Positions 1-6,583 of a DNA stretch of 15,910 nt are shown piece after piece (the first letter of the stretch is position 1; each line of letters opens with the position of its first letter). Origin of the DNA: Flavobacteriia bacterium (GTDB taxonomy: Bacteria; Bacteroidota; Bacteroidia; Flavobacteriales; Flavobacteriaceae); assembly GCA_011330545.1 (NCBI GenBank), contig DRQI01000142.1, forward strand, positions 1 to 15,910, written 5' to 3'. A program made the position numbers and the translations under genes. The notes beneath the pieces are model-generated. The model saw only the letters and a list, made by a program, of their open reading frames with translations, searched no databases and had not been told where the DNA came from.

Positions 1-332
1 CAGATTAAGGTTGTCGCAAAATGCTCGCCTTTAAAAATGGGTTTGTTTTGCTGGATAGATGTAACCACATGCAAACCGTCTTCTTTTTTGCTGTTTTCAG
101 AATCTGCCAGCCAATGCGCGTCTCCTGTAGGAAAGATAACAATATCGCCGGCATGTAGTTTGACGGTTTCTTCTTGATTTATCTGTAACAAGCATTTTCC
201 TTTTACCACCATGTGAAATTGAGCGACATCACTTGTTGAAATAGTCATTCCCCATGGCGAAGAAAAATCGGCTTTAAAGTAAACGGCACTTTTAATTTTA
301 ATAATTTCTAATAGAGAACTTAAAGCATCCAT
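1..332 (-). CDS. AraC-family transcriptional regulator, N-terminal cupin part (cut by window edge)
   Basis: The reverse strand opens at ATG 330-332 and stays open to the window edge, giving 110 codons. The N-terminus reads MDALSSLLEIIKIKSAVYFK, followed by a DFSSPWGM segment, FHMVVKGKCLL, and HAGDIVIFPTGDAHWLAD. This is the pattern of the cupin_6 (AraC_binding_2) domain: an effector-sensing beta barrel that precedes a C-terminal AraC helix-turn-helix. The DNA-binding half lies beyond the window, so the regulator class is inferred from the sensor domain. It is transcribed divergently from the peroxiredoxin-like gene at 437, with 104 bp between the two starts. Regulators of this type often control the gene they diverge from, so control of that gene is a reasonable inference. 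The effector cannot be told from the sequence. Confidence 0.8.
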   Translation of the reverse strand, partial: MDALSSLLEIIKIKSAVYFKADFSSPWGMTISTSDVAQFHMVVKGKCLLQINQEETVKLHAGDIVIFPTGDAHWLADSENSKKEDGLHVVTSIQQNKPIFKGEHFATTLI

Positions 333-355
333 AATTTACGAATTGTACTAAAAAG

Positions 356-363
356 CAAAAATA
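356..363 (-). promoter_or_regulatory. Putative -7 box for the AraC-type gene
   Basis: The reverse strand reads TATTTTTG, matching the Bacteroidota -7 consensus TAnnTTTG, 24 bp before the ATG. No TTG -33 element sits at the usual 17-23 bp spacing. The region is very AT-rich, so a chance match is possible. Confidence 0.35.
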
Positions 364-400
364 ATGTATTATATGATACTAATAATACATTTTTCAATTT

Positions 401-408
401 TATTTTTG
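401..408 (+). promoter_or_regulatory. Putative -7 box for the peroxiredoxin-like gene
   Basis: TATTTTTG matches the Bacteroidota -7 consensus TAnnTTTG and lies 28 bp before the ATG at 437, a normal leader length. It faces away from the box at 356-363, giving a back-to-back promoter pair. No clear -33 element is visible. Confidence 0.35.
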
Positions 409-436
409 GCTTGTAATAAATTTAAAAACAGCAAAA

Positions 437-1075
437 ATGAATTTAAAAAAAGAATTAAGTGACTTTGCCCAGCAAATGTCACAGCAAGCACCCTCTGAAA
501 TATTACAAACCATGGGCGAAGAAATTGGTAAGTTATCCCAAAGCAACATTGTTGAGAATGCACTTTCAAAAGGTGCCAAAGCGCCCGATTTTACCTTGGA
601 AAATTCTGATGGGAAACAGGTTTCTCTATCCGGCTTATTAGAAAAGGGAAATGTTGTATTAAGTTTTAATAGAGGCAATTGGTGCCCGTTCTGTAATTTA
701 GAATTTAAGGCCTTGCAAGAATCGATATCAGAAATCAAAAATGCAGGCGCAAATTTGGTGGTAATTTCTCCACAGTTACCCATATTTTCTAGGGAATTAA
801 AACAGAAAAATGGATTTGAGTACGACATTTTATACGACAAGGGCAATGAAGTGGCAAAACAATTCAGAATTGCCTTTGCTTTGCCCGAGCCTTTAAGGCC
901 TATTCACGATGCTTTTGGGATGGATATCCCTGCCCATAACGGGGATACCGGTTTTGAATTGCCTTTGGCAGCAACGTATGTAATTCATAAAAATGGCACG
1001 ATTGCGTATGCTTATCTCAATGCCAATTGGATGGAAAGGGCCGAACCCGAAGAATTTCTGGTTGCTCTGCAATAA
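437..1075 (+). CDS. Peroxiredoxin-like protein (AhpC/TSA family)
   Basis: This 212-residue protein has a thioredoxin-fold peroxiredoxin domain at about residues 42-212. APDFTLENSDGKQVSL is the usual opening strand and is followed by NVVLSFNRGNWCPFCNLEF, where Cys83 and Cys86 form a CPFC motif. By alignment with the classical PxxxTxxC peroxidatic motif, Cys86 takes the peroxidatic position and Cys83 replaces the conserved Thr. Residues 1-40 are an extra helical N-terminal segment. There is no signal peptide, so it should be cytoplasmic. The likely role is reduction of peroxides or a related thiol-disulfide function; the substrate cannot be read from the sequence. The start is the ATG at 437, placed sensibly after a -7 box. 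The divergent AraC-type gene suggests regulated rather than constitutive expression. Confidence 0.85.
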   Translation: MNLKKELSDFAQQMSQQAPSEILQTMGEEIGKLSQSNIVENALSKGAKAPDFTLENSDGKQVSLSGLLEKGNVVLSFNRGNWCPFCNLEFKALQESISEIKNAGANLVVISPQLPIFSRELKQKNGFEYDILYDKGNEVAKQFRIAFALPEPLRPIHDAFGMDIPAHNGDTGFELPLAATYVIHKNGTIAYAYLNANWMERAEPEEFLVALQ

Positions 1076-1146
1076 CCTTATTTTTTGTTTGTATCTATAT
1101 ATTTGATATCTAATAAGATAGTTATACTCATCTTACGATAATTTCT

Positions 1147-1154
1147 TATATTTG
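1147..1154 (+). promoter_or_regulatory. Putative -7 box ahead of the histidine kinase
   Basis: TATATTTG matches TAnnTTTG. Transcription would begin near 1160, run through the hairpin and T-run at 1194-1222, and continue to the kinase start at 1263. No convincing -33 TTG is seen at the usual spacing. Confidence 0.4.
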
Positions 1155-1193
1155 CTCAAATTGCACAAAGAGAATAGATAAAATATTCATAAT

Positions 1194-1222
1194 AACCACC
1201 TGCAAAATAGGTGGTTTTTTTT
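1194..1222 (+). terminator. Rho-independent terminator or leader attenuator
   Basis: AACCACCT (1194-1201) pairs perfectly with AGGTGGTT (1209-1216) around a 7-nt loop, and a run of eight T follows (1215-1222). This is a textbook intrinsic terminator. It lies 118 bp after the peroxiredoxin stop but only 40 bp before the kinase ATG, downstream of a -7-like box at 1147. It may therefore act on a kinase leader RNA or end a short RNA, rather than simply ending the upstream gene. Confidence 0.75.
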
Positions 1223-1262
1223 AAGGCACAAACCAACATCACCCAATTGTATTCCCAAATTA

Positions 1263-3257
1263 ATGAAAAATTCTTCTTTCAAAAGTTTTAAATTTCAAAA
1301 ATATATTTTGTTACTGTGTTTTTTGTTGTTTGCTTCTAATCTGGTAGCACAGATAAAAGGCGCCGACAAAAAAATTGATTCTATCCTTCAAGGATTGAGT
1401 CAAAAAAAGTTAGACAAAAAAGAAAACAATCAAACCTTAGGCATCATCGGTAAATTAAACTACCCTAAAAAGTCAAAAAAAATCATTTCAAATATATTAG
1501 AATTTTCACAACAACAAAATGATAAAAACCAACTGGTAAATGCTTACTATGCCATGGGCAATTATTATTTTTTTAATGCAAAGCTAGACTCTTCTTTAAT
1601 TTGTATCAAAAAAGCAGAATCTTACCTGCAAGAAGGTGTATATATGCCTTTGCTCAAAGCCTCTCTTAAAATGACCAAGGGAGGTGTTTATAAGAGAAAA
1701 GGCAATTTGGTTACGGCAAATCACAACTATTTAGAAGCCTTAAAAATTTTAGATGCAATAGATACCCTTACCCTTTCAAAAAGAGATAAGATTAAACGCA
1801 ATGGCAATAAAATGATATTGTTTAATAGCATTGCTATTTTTAATAAAGGCACCAAAAACTATGAGAAAGCTAATTTTTATTATGAGAAAGCATATCATAT
1901 GGCAATCAGCCTTAACGATAAGAGAATTGCAAGTATTTTATTGTCAAACCAAGGAGATTTGTTGTTAGAAACAAAAGAATATGACAAAGCCCTTGAAATA
2001 TTGACTAAAAGCAAAAAATTAAAGCAAGAGATTAATTATTCGCAAAGCTCAATTACATTGACCGATTTAAACATTGCACTGGTTTATTTAGGAACCAAAG
2101 ATTACGGCAAAGCACTGGCTATTTTTAATAAGATTATTCCTGTTTTTGAAACTAAAAACAATCAAAATAATTTAACCTATGCCTTGGTAGGCCGTGGACA
2201 GTTGTTTCTTCAAACAAATAAGTTTACAAAAGCAATAGCCGATTGTGAAAGAGCGTATAATTTTGCAAAAAAATCAGATAATATAGCATATCAGAGCGTG
2301 GCAAGCGAATGTTTGTCAGATGCTTATAGTAAAATTGAAGATTATAAGAAAGCATTTTTTTTTCAACAAAAACACACTTCATTAAAAGACTCTATCTTTA
2401 ATACAAACAATGTGAAGAAGATAACGCAAATGCAAATGCAATATGATTTTGATAAAAAAAATGAATTACAAGCCGTTGAAATTAAAAATAAGGCAAAAGA
2501 AAATAAAATTATCATTATCAGTTTGGCCCTCGGTATATTGAGTTTACTCTTTTTTTCAGCCATCCTCTATAAACAGTTTCAAAATAGAAAAAAGAACAAT
2601 CGGCTATTGGCCATAAAAAACACACAAATTCAAAAGGCCTTGGCAGATAATGAAGTCTTGTTAAAAGAAACACACCACCGAGTAAAAAATTCACTGCAAA
2701 TGATTTCCAGTTTACTCTATTTACAATCAGAGAATATCGAAGATAAAAAAGCGGCAGCCTCGGTTAAAGACGGACAAATTCGTGTCAAATCAATGGCTTT
2801 AATACATCAAAAGCTATATCAAAAAGAGAATTTGACCGGTGTAGAAGTTTCTGATTATATCAATGATTTGGCCGAAAGTATTTTTCAATCACATAAGGTG
2901 AGCAACGATAAAATTAAGCTGCGTATTGATGTTGAAAAGTTAATATTGGATATCGATACCATTACCCCAATCGGAATTATTATTAACGAATTGATTGTCA
3001 ATGCTTTAAAGCATGCATTTTCAAAAGAAACAACAGATGCAGAGATACGAATTTCACTGCATAAAAAAGATAATATATTATTGTTAACAGTTACCGATAA
3101 TGGCAAAGGCTTTAATCCGGCTGATAAAAAAGAAAAGTCTTTTGGCTTAAAATTAATAAATTCGTTATCGAGAAAATTGAAAGCCGATTTAACCATTACG
3201 CATAAAAACGGAACTTTGGTAGAACTTAAAATCAAACGCTTTATAATTAAACAATGA
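1263..3257 (+). CDS. TPR-containing membrane sensor histidine kinase (HisKA_2 type)
   Basis: This 664-residue protein starts with a signal peptide (residues 1-30, hydrophobic LLLCFLLFASNLVAQ). A large periplasmic region of tetratricopeptide-type helical repeats follows (about 90-390; examples are EYDKALEILTKSKKLK and DYGKALAIFNKIIPVFE). One membrane helix lies at about 416-434 and a cytoplasmic linker coil follows. The HisKA_2 dimerisation/phosphoacceptor segment KETHHRVKNSLQM has the likely phosphorylated His472. The ATP-binding domain shows the N box INELIVNALKHAF (Asn575, Asn580), the G1 box DNGKGF (612-617) and a G2-like FGLKL (627-631). It probably senses an envelope or extracellular signal through the TPR region and phosphorylates the LytTR regulator encoded next. 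The two genes overlap by ATGA (3254-3257), so they are translationally coupled partners. The ligand cannot be told from the sequence. Confidence 0.92.
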   Translation: MKNSSFKSFKFQKYILLLCFLLFASNLVAQIKGADKKIDSILQGLSQKKLDKKENNQTLGIIGKLNYPKKSKKIISNILEFSQQQNDKNQLVNAYYAMGNYYFFNAKLDSSLICIKKAESYLQEGVYMPLLKASLKMTKGGVYKRKGNLVTANHNYLEALKILDAIDTLTLSKRDKIKRNGNKMILFNSIAIFNKGTKNYEKANFYYEKAYHMAISLNDKRIASILLSNQGDLLLETKEYDKALEILTKSKKLKQEINYSQSSITLTDLNIALVYLGTKDYGKALAIFNKIIPVFETKNNQNNLTYALVGRGQLFLQTNKFTKAIADCERAYNFAKKSDNIAYQSVASECLSDAYSKIEDYKKAFFFQQKHTSLKDSIFNTNNVKKITQMQMQYDFDKKNELQAVEIKNKAKENKIIIISLALGILSLLFFSAILYKQFQNRKKNNRLLAIKNTQIQKALADNEVLLKETHHRVKNSLQMISSLLYLQSENIEDKKAAASVKDGQIRVKSMALIHQKLYQKENLTGVEVSDYINDLAESIFQSHKVSNDKIKLRIDVEKLILDIDTITPIGIIINELIVNALKHAFSKETTDAEIRISLHKKDNILLLTVTDNGKGFNPADKKEKSFGLKLINSLSRKLKADLTITHKNGTLVELKIKRFIIKQ

Positions 3258-3961
3258 AAAAGAAAATTTATATTGTTGAAGACGAACCTTTAATTGCAGA
3301 TTCTATTGCCCACGCCCTTGAAAAAGATGGTTATAGCGTTTGCGGCATTGCTGATAATGCTAAAGAAGCCCTTTATGATATTGAAGAGTTATGTCCTGAT
3401 TTAATTTTATTAGACATTAATATTGTGGGTACCATTACCGGTGTAGCGTTGGCCGGAAAAATCAATAAAAAATTCAAAATACCATTTATATTTTTAACCT
3501 CATTAGCTGATGAAGATACTATCAATAAAGTCAAAGAAACCAATCCTTCAGGGTTTTTAAGTAAGCCTTTTAATGAAGCCGGGTTGCGGTCAAATATAGA
3601 AATAGCCCTTTTTAAATTTGAACAGAAAAAAGAAGAGAAAAAACTAATAGAAAATTCGTTTTTTGTTAAAAATAGGGGCGAGTTGGTAAAAGTAAATAAA
3701 ACAGATATACAGTATGTTGAAGCCTATGATAATTATTCAAAACTAGTCTGTTGCAGCAATGAATATTTATTGAGCTTTACATTGAAAAAAGTATCTGAAA
3801 AGTTAGACGACGCTAATTTTATTAGAATACACCGCTCTTACCTTATCAATATTAATAAAATTGATTCTCTTTTTGACGGGTATGTTTTTATTAATAATAA
3901 AAAATTGCCCATAGGAAAATCGTATAAAGAGGCTCTTATGAGTTCTATTTCGCTGCTTTAA
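3254..3961 (+). CDS. LytTR-family response regulator (REC-LytTR)
   Basis: The protein has 235 residues and two domains. The receiver domain (about 3-120) has the acidic pocket Glu9/Asp10, the phosphoacceptor Asp54 in LILLDINI, Thr82 in FLTS and Lys104 in SKPF. The LytTR DNA-binding domain (about 134-235) has VNKTDIQYVEAYDNYSKL, FIRIHRSYLININKI and KLPIGKSYKEAL, which are the conserved positions of that beta-rich fold. LytTR proteins bind short direct repeats spaced about two helical turns apart. The repeats at 4084-4140, just downstream, have exactly 21-bp spacing and are a natural candidate target. The start overlaps the kinase stop, confirming an operon. It is probably a transcriptional activator of the secreted-protein genes that follow; that last point is inference. 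Confidence 0.93.
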   Translation: MKKKIYIVEDEPLIADSIAHALEKDGYSVCGIADNAKEALYDIEELCPDLILLDINIVGTITGVALAGKINKKFKIPFIFLTSLADEDTINKVKETNPSGFLSKPFNEAGLRSNIEIALFKFEQKKEEKKLIENSFFVKNRGELVKVNKTDIQYVEAYDNYSKLVCCSNEYLLSFTLKKVSEKLDDANFIRIHRSYLININKIDSLFDGYVFINNKKLPIGKSYKEALMSSISLL

Positions 3962-3967
3962 CGCGCT

Positions 3968-4027
3968 CCTTCCTGTGCCGCTTCGGCTGGCGAGAAGGTG
4001 GTTTATGTACTGCCGTCGGTAGGCAGG
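3968..4027. repeat. GC-rich palindromic patch with a diverged CCTGCC...GGCAGG repeat
   Basis: Directly after the regulator stop, base composition jumps to GC-rich. The outer arms CCTTC (3968-3972) and GAAGG (3994-3998) enclose a hairpin GCCG-CTT-CGGC (3977-3987). At 4010-4027 CTGCCGTCGGTAGGCAGG is an imperfect palindrome related to the two copies at 15423-15442 and 15457-15475 (identical over GGTAGGCAGG). No T-run follows, so this is not a standard terminator. It is probably a dispersed, REP-like intergenic repeat; a function in RNA 3'-end stability is possible. Confidence 0.55.
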
Positions 4028-4083
4028 CTTATATCTAGGCGATTTTAAGTAAGAAATGGTATAAAATTTTCAAGACCCCAAAG

Positions 4084-4140
4084 GCCTTCCCTAAAAATAA
4101 ACTGCCCTTCCCTAAAAAAATGGGTGCCTTCACCAAATAA
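4084..4140. promoter_or_regulatory. Triple direct repeat with 21-bp spacing, putative LytTR operator
   Basis: Boxes begin at 4085, 4106 and 4127. CCTTCCCTAAAAA is identical in boxes 1 and 2, and box 3 reads CCTTCACCAAATA. The spacing is exactly 21 bp twice, putting all three on the same DNA face. They lie 123 bp after the LytTR regulator stop and end 55 bp before the ATG at 4195, where an activator would bind. The boxes do not match the classical LytTR GTT-containing consensus by eye, so the assignment rests on spacing and location. Confidence 0.55.
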
Positions 4141-4167
4141 TTCATTTTTAATTTATTGATAAACATA

Positions 4168-4185
4168 CTTTTACATCAATAAATA
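4168..4185 (+). repeat. 18-bp leader repeat, copy 1
   Basis: CTTTTACATCAATAAATA ends 9 bp before the ATG at 4195. The same 18 bases recur at 5154-5171, 7 bp before the ATG at 5179. The preceding TA makes TACTTTTA, one base off the -7 consensus, so the repeat may contain the -7 box and the transcribed leader. Confidence 0.6.
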
Positions 4186-4194
4186 CAATAATGT

Positions 4195-4422
4195 ATGTCA
4201 ATTAAAAGTATTTCAACTTCAAATAATTTGACCATCACAACAGTAAACAACAAGAATTATTTGATTGAAATACGTACTTTTTTAGGAACCACCGTTTTTA
4301 AAGATACTGTCAAACCTAATAATAATACCATTCAAATAAAAGGCTTAAACCCCGGAAAATATATCATTCATATTTCAAACGATGCCAACGCAATAAAACA
4401 GCAAATACACATTAAAAAATAA
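4195..4422 (+). CDS. Stand-alone T9SS type A sorting-domain-like protein
   Basis: These 75 residues look like an isolated type IX secretion C-terminal domain. The segments run NLTITTVNNKNYLIEIRTFLG (a strand and the hydrophobic VYNxLG-like turn), TIQIKGLNPGKYIIHIS (matching the hallmark xIxLxxLxxGxYxVxI) and a basic C-terminus IKQQIHIKK. In normal cargo this domain of about 70-80 residues follows a large secreted passenger and directs it through the T9SS. Here there is no passenger and no signal peptide. In-frame extension is blocked by TAA at 4189-4191, and the ATG at 4191 in another frame stops after four codons. It could be a decay remnant, a cytoplasmic decoy or regulator, or a real small protein. 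Its intact frame, its operator-like upstream region and its shared leader argue against simple debris. Confidence 0.6.
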   Translation: MSIKSISTSNNLTITTVNNKNYLIEIRTFLGTTVFKDTVKPNNNTIQIKGLNPGKYIIHISNDANAIKQQIHIKK

Positions 4423-4553
4423 CAGCACTATCATTCAAACCAAAAATTACAAATCAAATATTTATAAACCCTTTAAACCCATTAATTATGAAAAAGAAAA
4501 TTAGTAACACAAGACCAATTATTAAAAATGTATTTAACCTAAAAACTACCAGT

Positions 4554-5099
4554 ATGAAAAAAATAACAGTATTATTTGTTATTGCACTATTCGCTTTTAG
4601 CATTCAAACAGAAGCGCAAAATTGTAATCAAGGCGCAAAACTTGCAAAAAAAACGTGGCAAAAGTGGGGCCCTTGGAAACCAAATATCACCCTAAACCCT
4701 TTTAAAGCCTCTGTTCAACATGTAAAAAATGTTTGGAATTGGATTGCGGCAAATGGCGGTGCCAATATCGGGCCCCGTTTTATAGAAATAGGCGAAGGCA
4801 TACAGCAAGGTACTATTACCGGGCAAACCAAAAGAACCTTTGTTACACACCCTTCTTTTAATAACACGGCGATTATTACCATAAATAAATATGATGGTAG
4901 GGCTGAAACCGGAGTGGTTGTTTGCGTTCAGGGAAAAGACGGAGTAACCACACAAAAAACTTTTTATACATTTCAGAACAGCAGAAACGGAAAAGTAAAA
5001 AAGATTACCGTTAACCATGTAAAAGGAAAAATCATCATCATTGCTATGAAAAACAAATCTGTTGGTAATAAATTTAAGTACAGAATTAAAGTTGACTAA
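4554..5099 (+). CDS. Secreted protein of unknown function
   Basis: I do not recognise this family. From the ATG at 4554 the protein has 181 residues and begins with a clean signal peptide (MKKITVLFVIALFAFSIQTEAQ, cleavage after the AQ). An in-frame ATG at 4488 would add 22 polar residues in front. I prefer 4554 because it gives a canonical signal peptide, but 4488 cannot be excluded. The mature part of about 159 residues opens with a Trp-rich stretch (KKTWQKWGPWKPN and NVWNWIAANGG) and continues with alternating strand-like segments, suggesting a beta-rich C-terminal half. It has one Cys near each end of the first 110 mature residues, which could pair. It is basic and has no T9SS sorting domain or lipobox. 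It lies between the sorting-domain gene and the beta-helix gene, and a strong terminator follows it. Confidence 0.75.
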   Translation: MKKITVLFVIALFAFSIQTEAQNCNQGAKLAKKTWQKWGPWKPNITLNPFKASVQHVKNVWNWIAANGGANIGPRFIEIGEGIQQGTITGQTKRTFVTHPSFNNTAIITINKYDGRAETGVVVCVQGKDGVTTQKTFYTFQNSRNGKVKKITVNHVKGKIIIIAMKNKSVGNKFKYRIKVD

Positions 5100-5112
5100 C
5101 CAACCAAATTTA

Positions 5113-5143
5113 GGGCTGCGCTGAAAAGGCCAGCCCTTTTTTT
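5113..5143 (+). terminator. Rho-independent terminator after the unknown secreted protein
   Basis: GGGCTG (5113-5118) pairs with CAGCCC (5131-5136) and seven T follow (5137-5143). It starts 13 bp after the stop at 5099, so the beta-helix gene downstream should have its own promoter. Confidence 0.85.
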
Positions 5144-5153
5144 AATTAAAAAT

Positions 5154-5171
5154 CTTTTACATCAATAAATA
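5154..5171 (+). repeat. 18-bp leader repeat, copy 2
   Basis: CTTTTACATCAATAAATA is identical to 4168-4185 and occupies the same position relative to its gene, 7 bp before the ATG at 5179. It lies just past the terminator, where a promoter and leader are expected. The three 21-bp boxes seen before copy 1 are not found here. Confidence 0.6.
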
Positions 5172-5178
5172 AAAAAAC

Positions 5179-6513
5179 ATGAAAAATATCTCAAAAATAT
5201 CACTTTACTTGTTTTTAGTAACAACGGCATTTTGTTATAGCCAAAGTACATCTAAAAATTTTGCCAATAAAGGAAGAGAATGGTATATAAGCAAAGCGAA
5301 AGGTTCCGGGCAATTGGGCACCAAAGAACGCCCGGCCAAAGACCTCGGAAATATCATCCATCGTTTAAAACCCAATGATGTAGTTTATATTGCCGGAGGT
5401 ACGTATATGAGCAAAGGCAAAAGAGGCTCAGATGAAATCAATGTGCCTGTAAAAATCTATGGCGGCTATGACGAAACATTTACTACCAGAGACCCTTGGG
5501 GAGCCTATAAAACCATTTTTACAGGTGTTAATGAATATATGAAATTAACAACACCAAGGTTGTATATAAGAACAGACCAACAACGCGAAAGCAATGGACA
5601 ACGTTCACAAGGTTCGGTAATTATCGTAGACGGAATCATCATAGATAACGGCCCGAGAAACAGATATCATCAAGATAAAAACTTAGCCATAAGGAGGCAA
5701 GCGAGCCCAAAATCAGGGCAAAACCCATCTCCCGAATCAGGAGGTATCGTAATTGTAGGCAGTAAATATACCAATATAGCAGTGCAAAATTGTGTGGTAA
5801 TGAATACGGCTCCCACAGAAGGAGCTATTTCTGTCAGGGTTTTTCAAGGCGGAAAAGGAATTATACAGAATAATTTTTGTATCAATAATACGGGTTATGG
5901 CATCCAAGCACGAACCGGTTATGTGGGTAGCGATGCCAGTAAGATTCCTGTTTTTACTATTAAATATAATACATGCCTATTCACTTGGAAACACGATGCT
6001 GTGGCATCTTATGGAGGAGATGGATTGGCATTAGACAAAAACCTCGTTGCCGTGGTAGAGAATAATGTTTTCGGTTTTGGACACATGGGCGGAATTTATA
6101 GTAAAGGAGCCGATTTAACCTTAAATAATAATCTTTTTACCGGTAACAGTAAATATGATTTTAAAGAAATCAATGCTAAAATGAGAGCAGAAGATATTTT
6201 AGACGAATCAGAAAAACTAAACCCTGATAGTATGGGCAATGAATCATTACTCATTAAAATTCCGGTAGCCGAAAGGTGGGCAAAAATTTATGCAAGCCGG
6301 GTAGAAATAAGAAGAGAAGATGTAGATGCTGCAGTGAGTGCCAGTAATTCGGGGGCTAACCAATTAAGGAGTATGTTGGGTATAAATTTACGAGGCAATG
6401 ATGTGGCGATGGATGCTGAAGTATTTTTACCACTTATAACGGTAGAAGAAGCCTTGCCGGCCGGCCAATTGCCATGGAATGGTAAAGGGTGCGCTGCGCC
6501 TAAGTCAAAATAA
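5179..6513 (+). CDS. Secreted right-handed parallel beta-helix protein
   Basis: This 444-residue protein has a signal peptide at residues 1-22 (LYLFLVTTAFCYSQ). Residues 34-75 (EWYISKAKGSGQLGTKERPA, then DLGNII, then NDVVYIAGGTY) match the DUF1565-type opening of beta-helix proteins. The phrase VKIYGGYDETFTTRDP near 91-106 is the IYGG(Y/F) signature found in many such secreted proteins. Repeated Asn-rich turns follow at about 180-330 (VQNCVVMNT, IQNNFCINNTG, VENNVFGFG, LTLNNNLFTGN), as expected for a pectate-lyase-like solenoid. The last 115 residues are charged, helical and not part of the solenoid. Such folds often bind or cleave polysaccharides, but I see no catalytic signature and assign no substrate. 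It carries no T9SS sorting domain, although a free one is encoded 1 kb upstream. Confidence 0.85.
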   Translation: MKNISKISLYLFLVTTAFCYSQSTSKNFANKGREWYISKAKGSGQLGTKERPAKDLGNIIHRLKPNDVVYIAGGTYMSKGKRGSDEINVPVKIYGGYDETFTTRDPWGAYKTIFTGVNEYMKLTTPRLYIRTDQQRESNGQRSQGSVIIVDGIIIDNGPRNRYHQDKNLAIRRQASPKSGQNPSPESGGIVIVGSKYTNIAVQNCVVMNTAPTEGAISVRVFQGGKGIIQNNFCINNTGYGIQARTGYVGSDASKIPVFTIKYNTCLFTWKHDAVASYGGDGLALDKNLVAVVENNVFGFGHMGGIYSKGADLTLNNNLFTGNSKYDFKEINAKMRAEDILDESEKLNPDSMGNESLLIKIPVAERWAKIYASRVEIRREDVDAAVSASNSGANQLRSMLGINLRGNDVAMDAEVFLPLITVEEALPAGQLPWNGKGCAAPKSK

Positions 6514-6527
6514 AAATTTGCTGAATG

Positions 6528-6583
6528 AATACCATTTTGAGTTTATTTGAAAGAATAAACTCAAAATGGTATTATACTTTTTT
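6528..6583. terminator. Bidirectional terminator with perfect 20-bp stem
   Basis: The arms at 6528-6547 and 6554-6573 are perfect 20-bp inverted repeats around a 6-nt loop, followed on the + strand by seven T (6577-6583). It sits between two convergent genes and its right arm includes part of the leftward gene's stop codon. On the - strand a shorter T-run lies about ten bases past the stem, so termination should be better for the rightward gene. Confidence 0.85.

Noticed and set aside
400-846. 148-codon reverse-strand frame opposite the peroxiredoxin-like gene
   Set aside because: It lies antisense to a convincing gene, shows no domain, and crosses the divergent promoter region.
4488-4553. 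Upstream in-frame ATG of the unknown secreted protein
   Set aside because: It adds 22 polar residues before a complete signal peptide; retained only as an alternative start.
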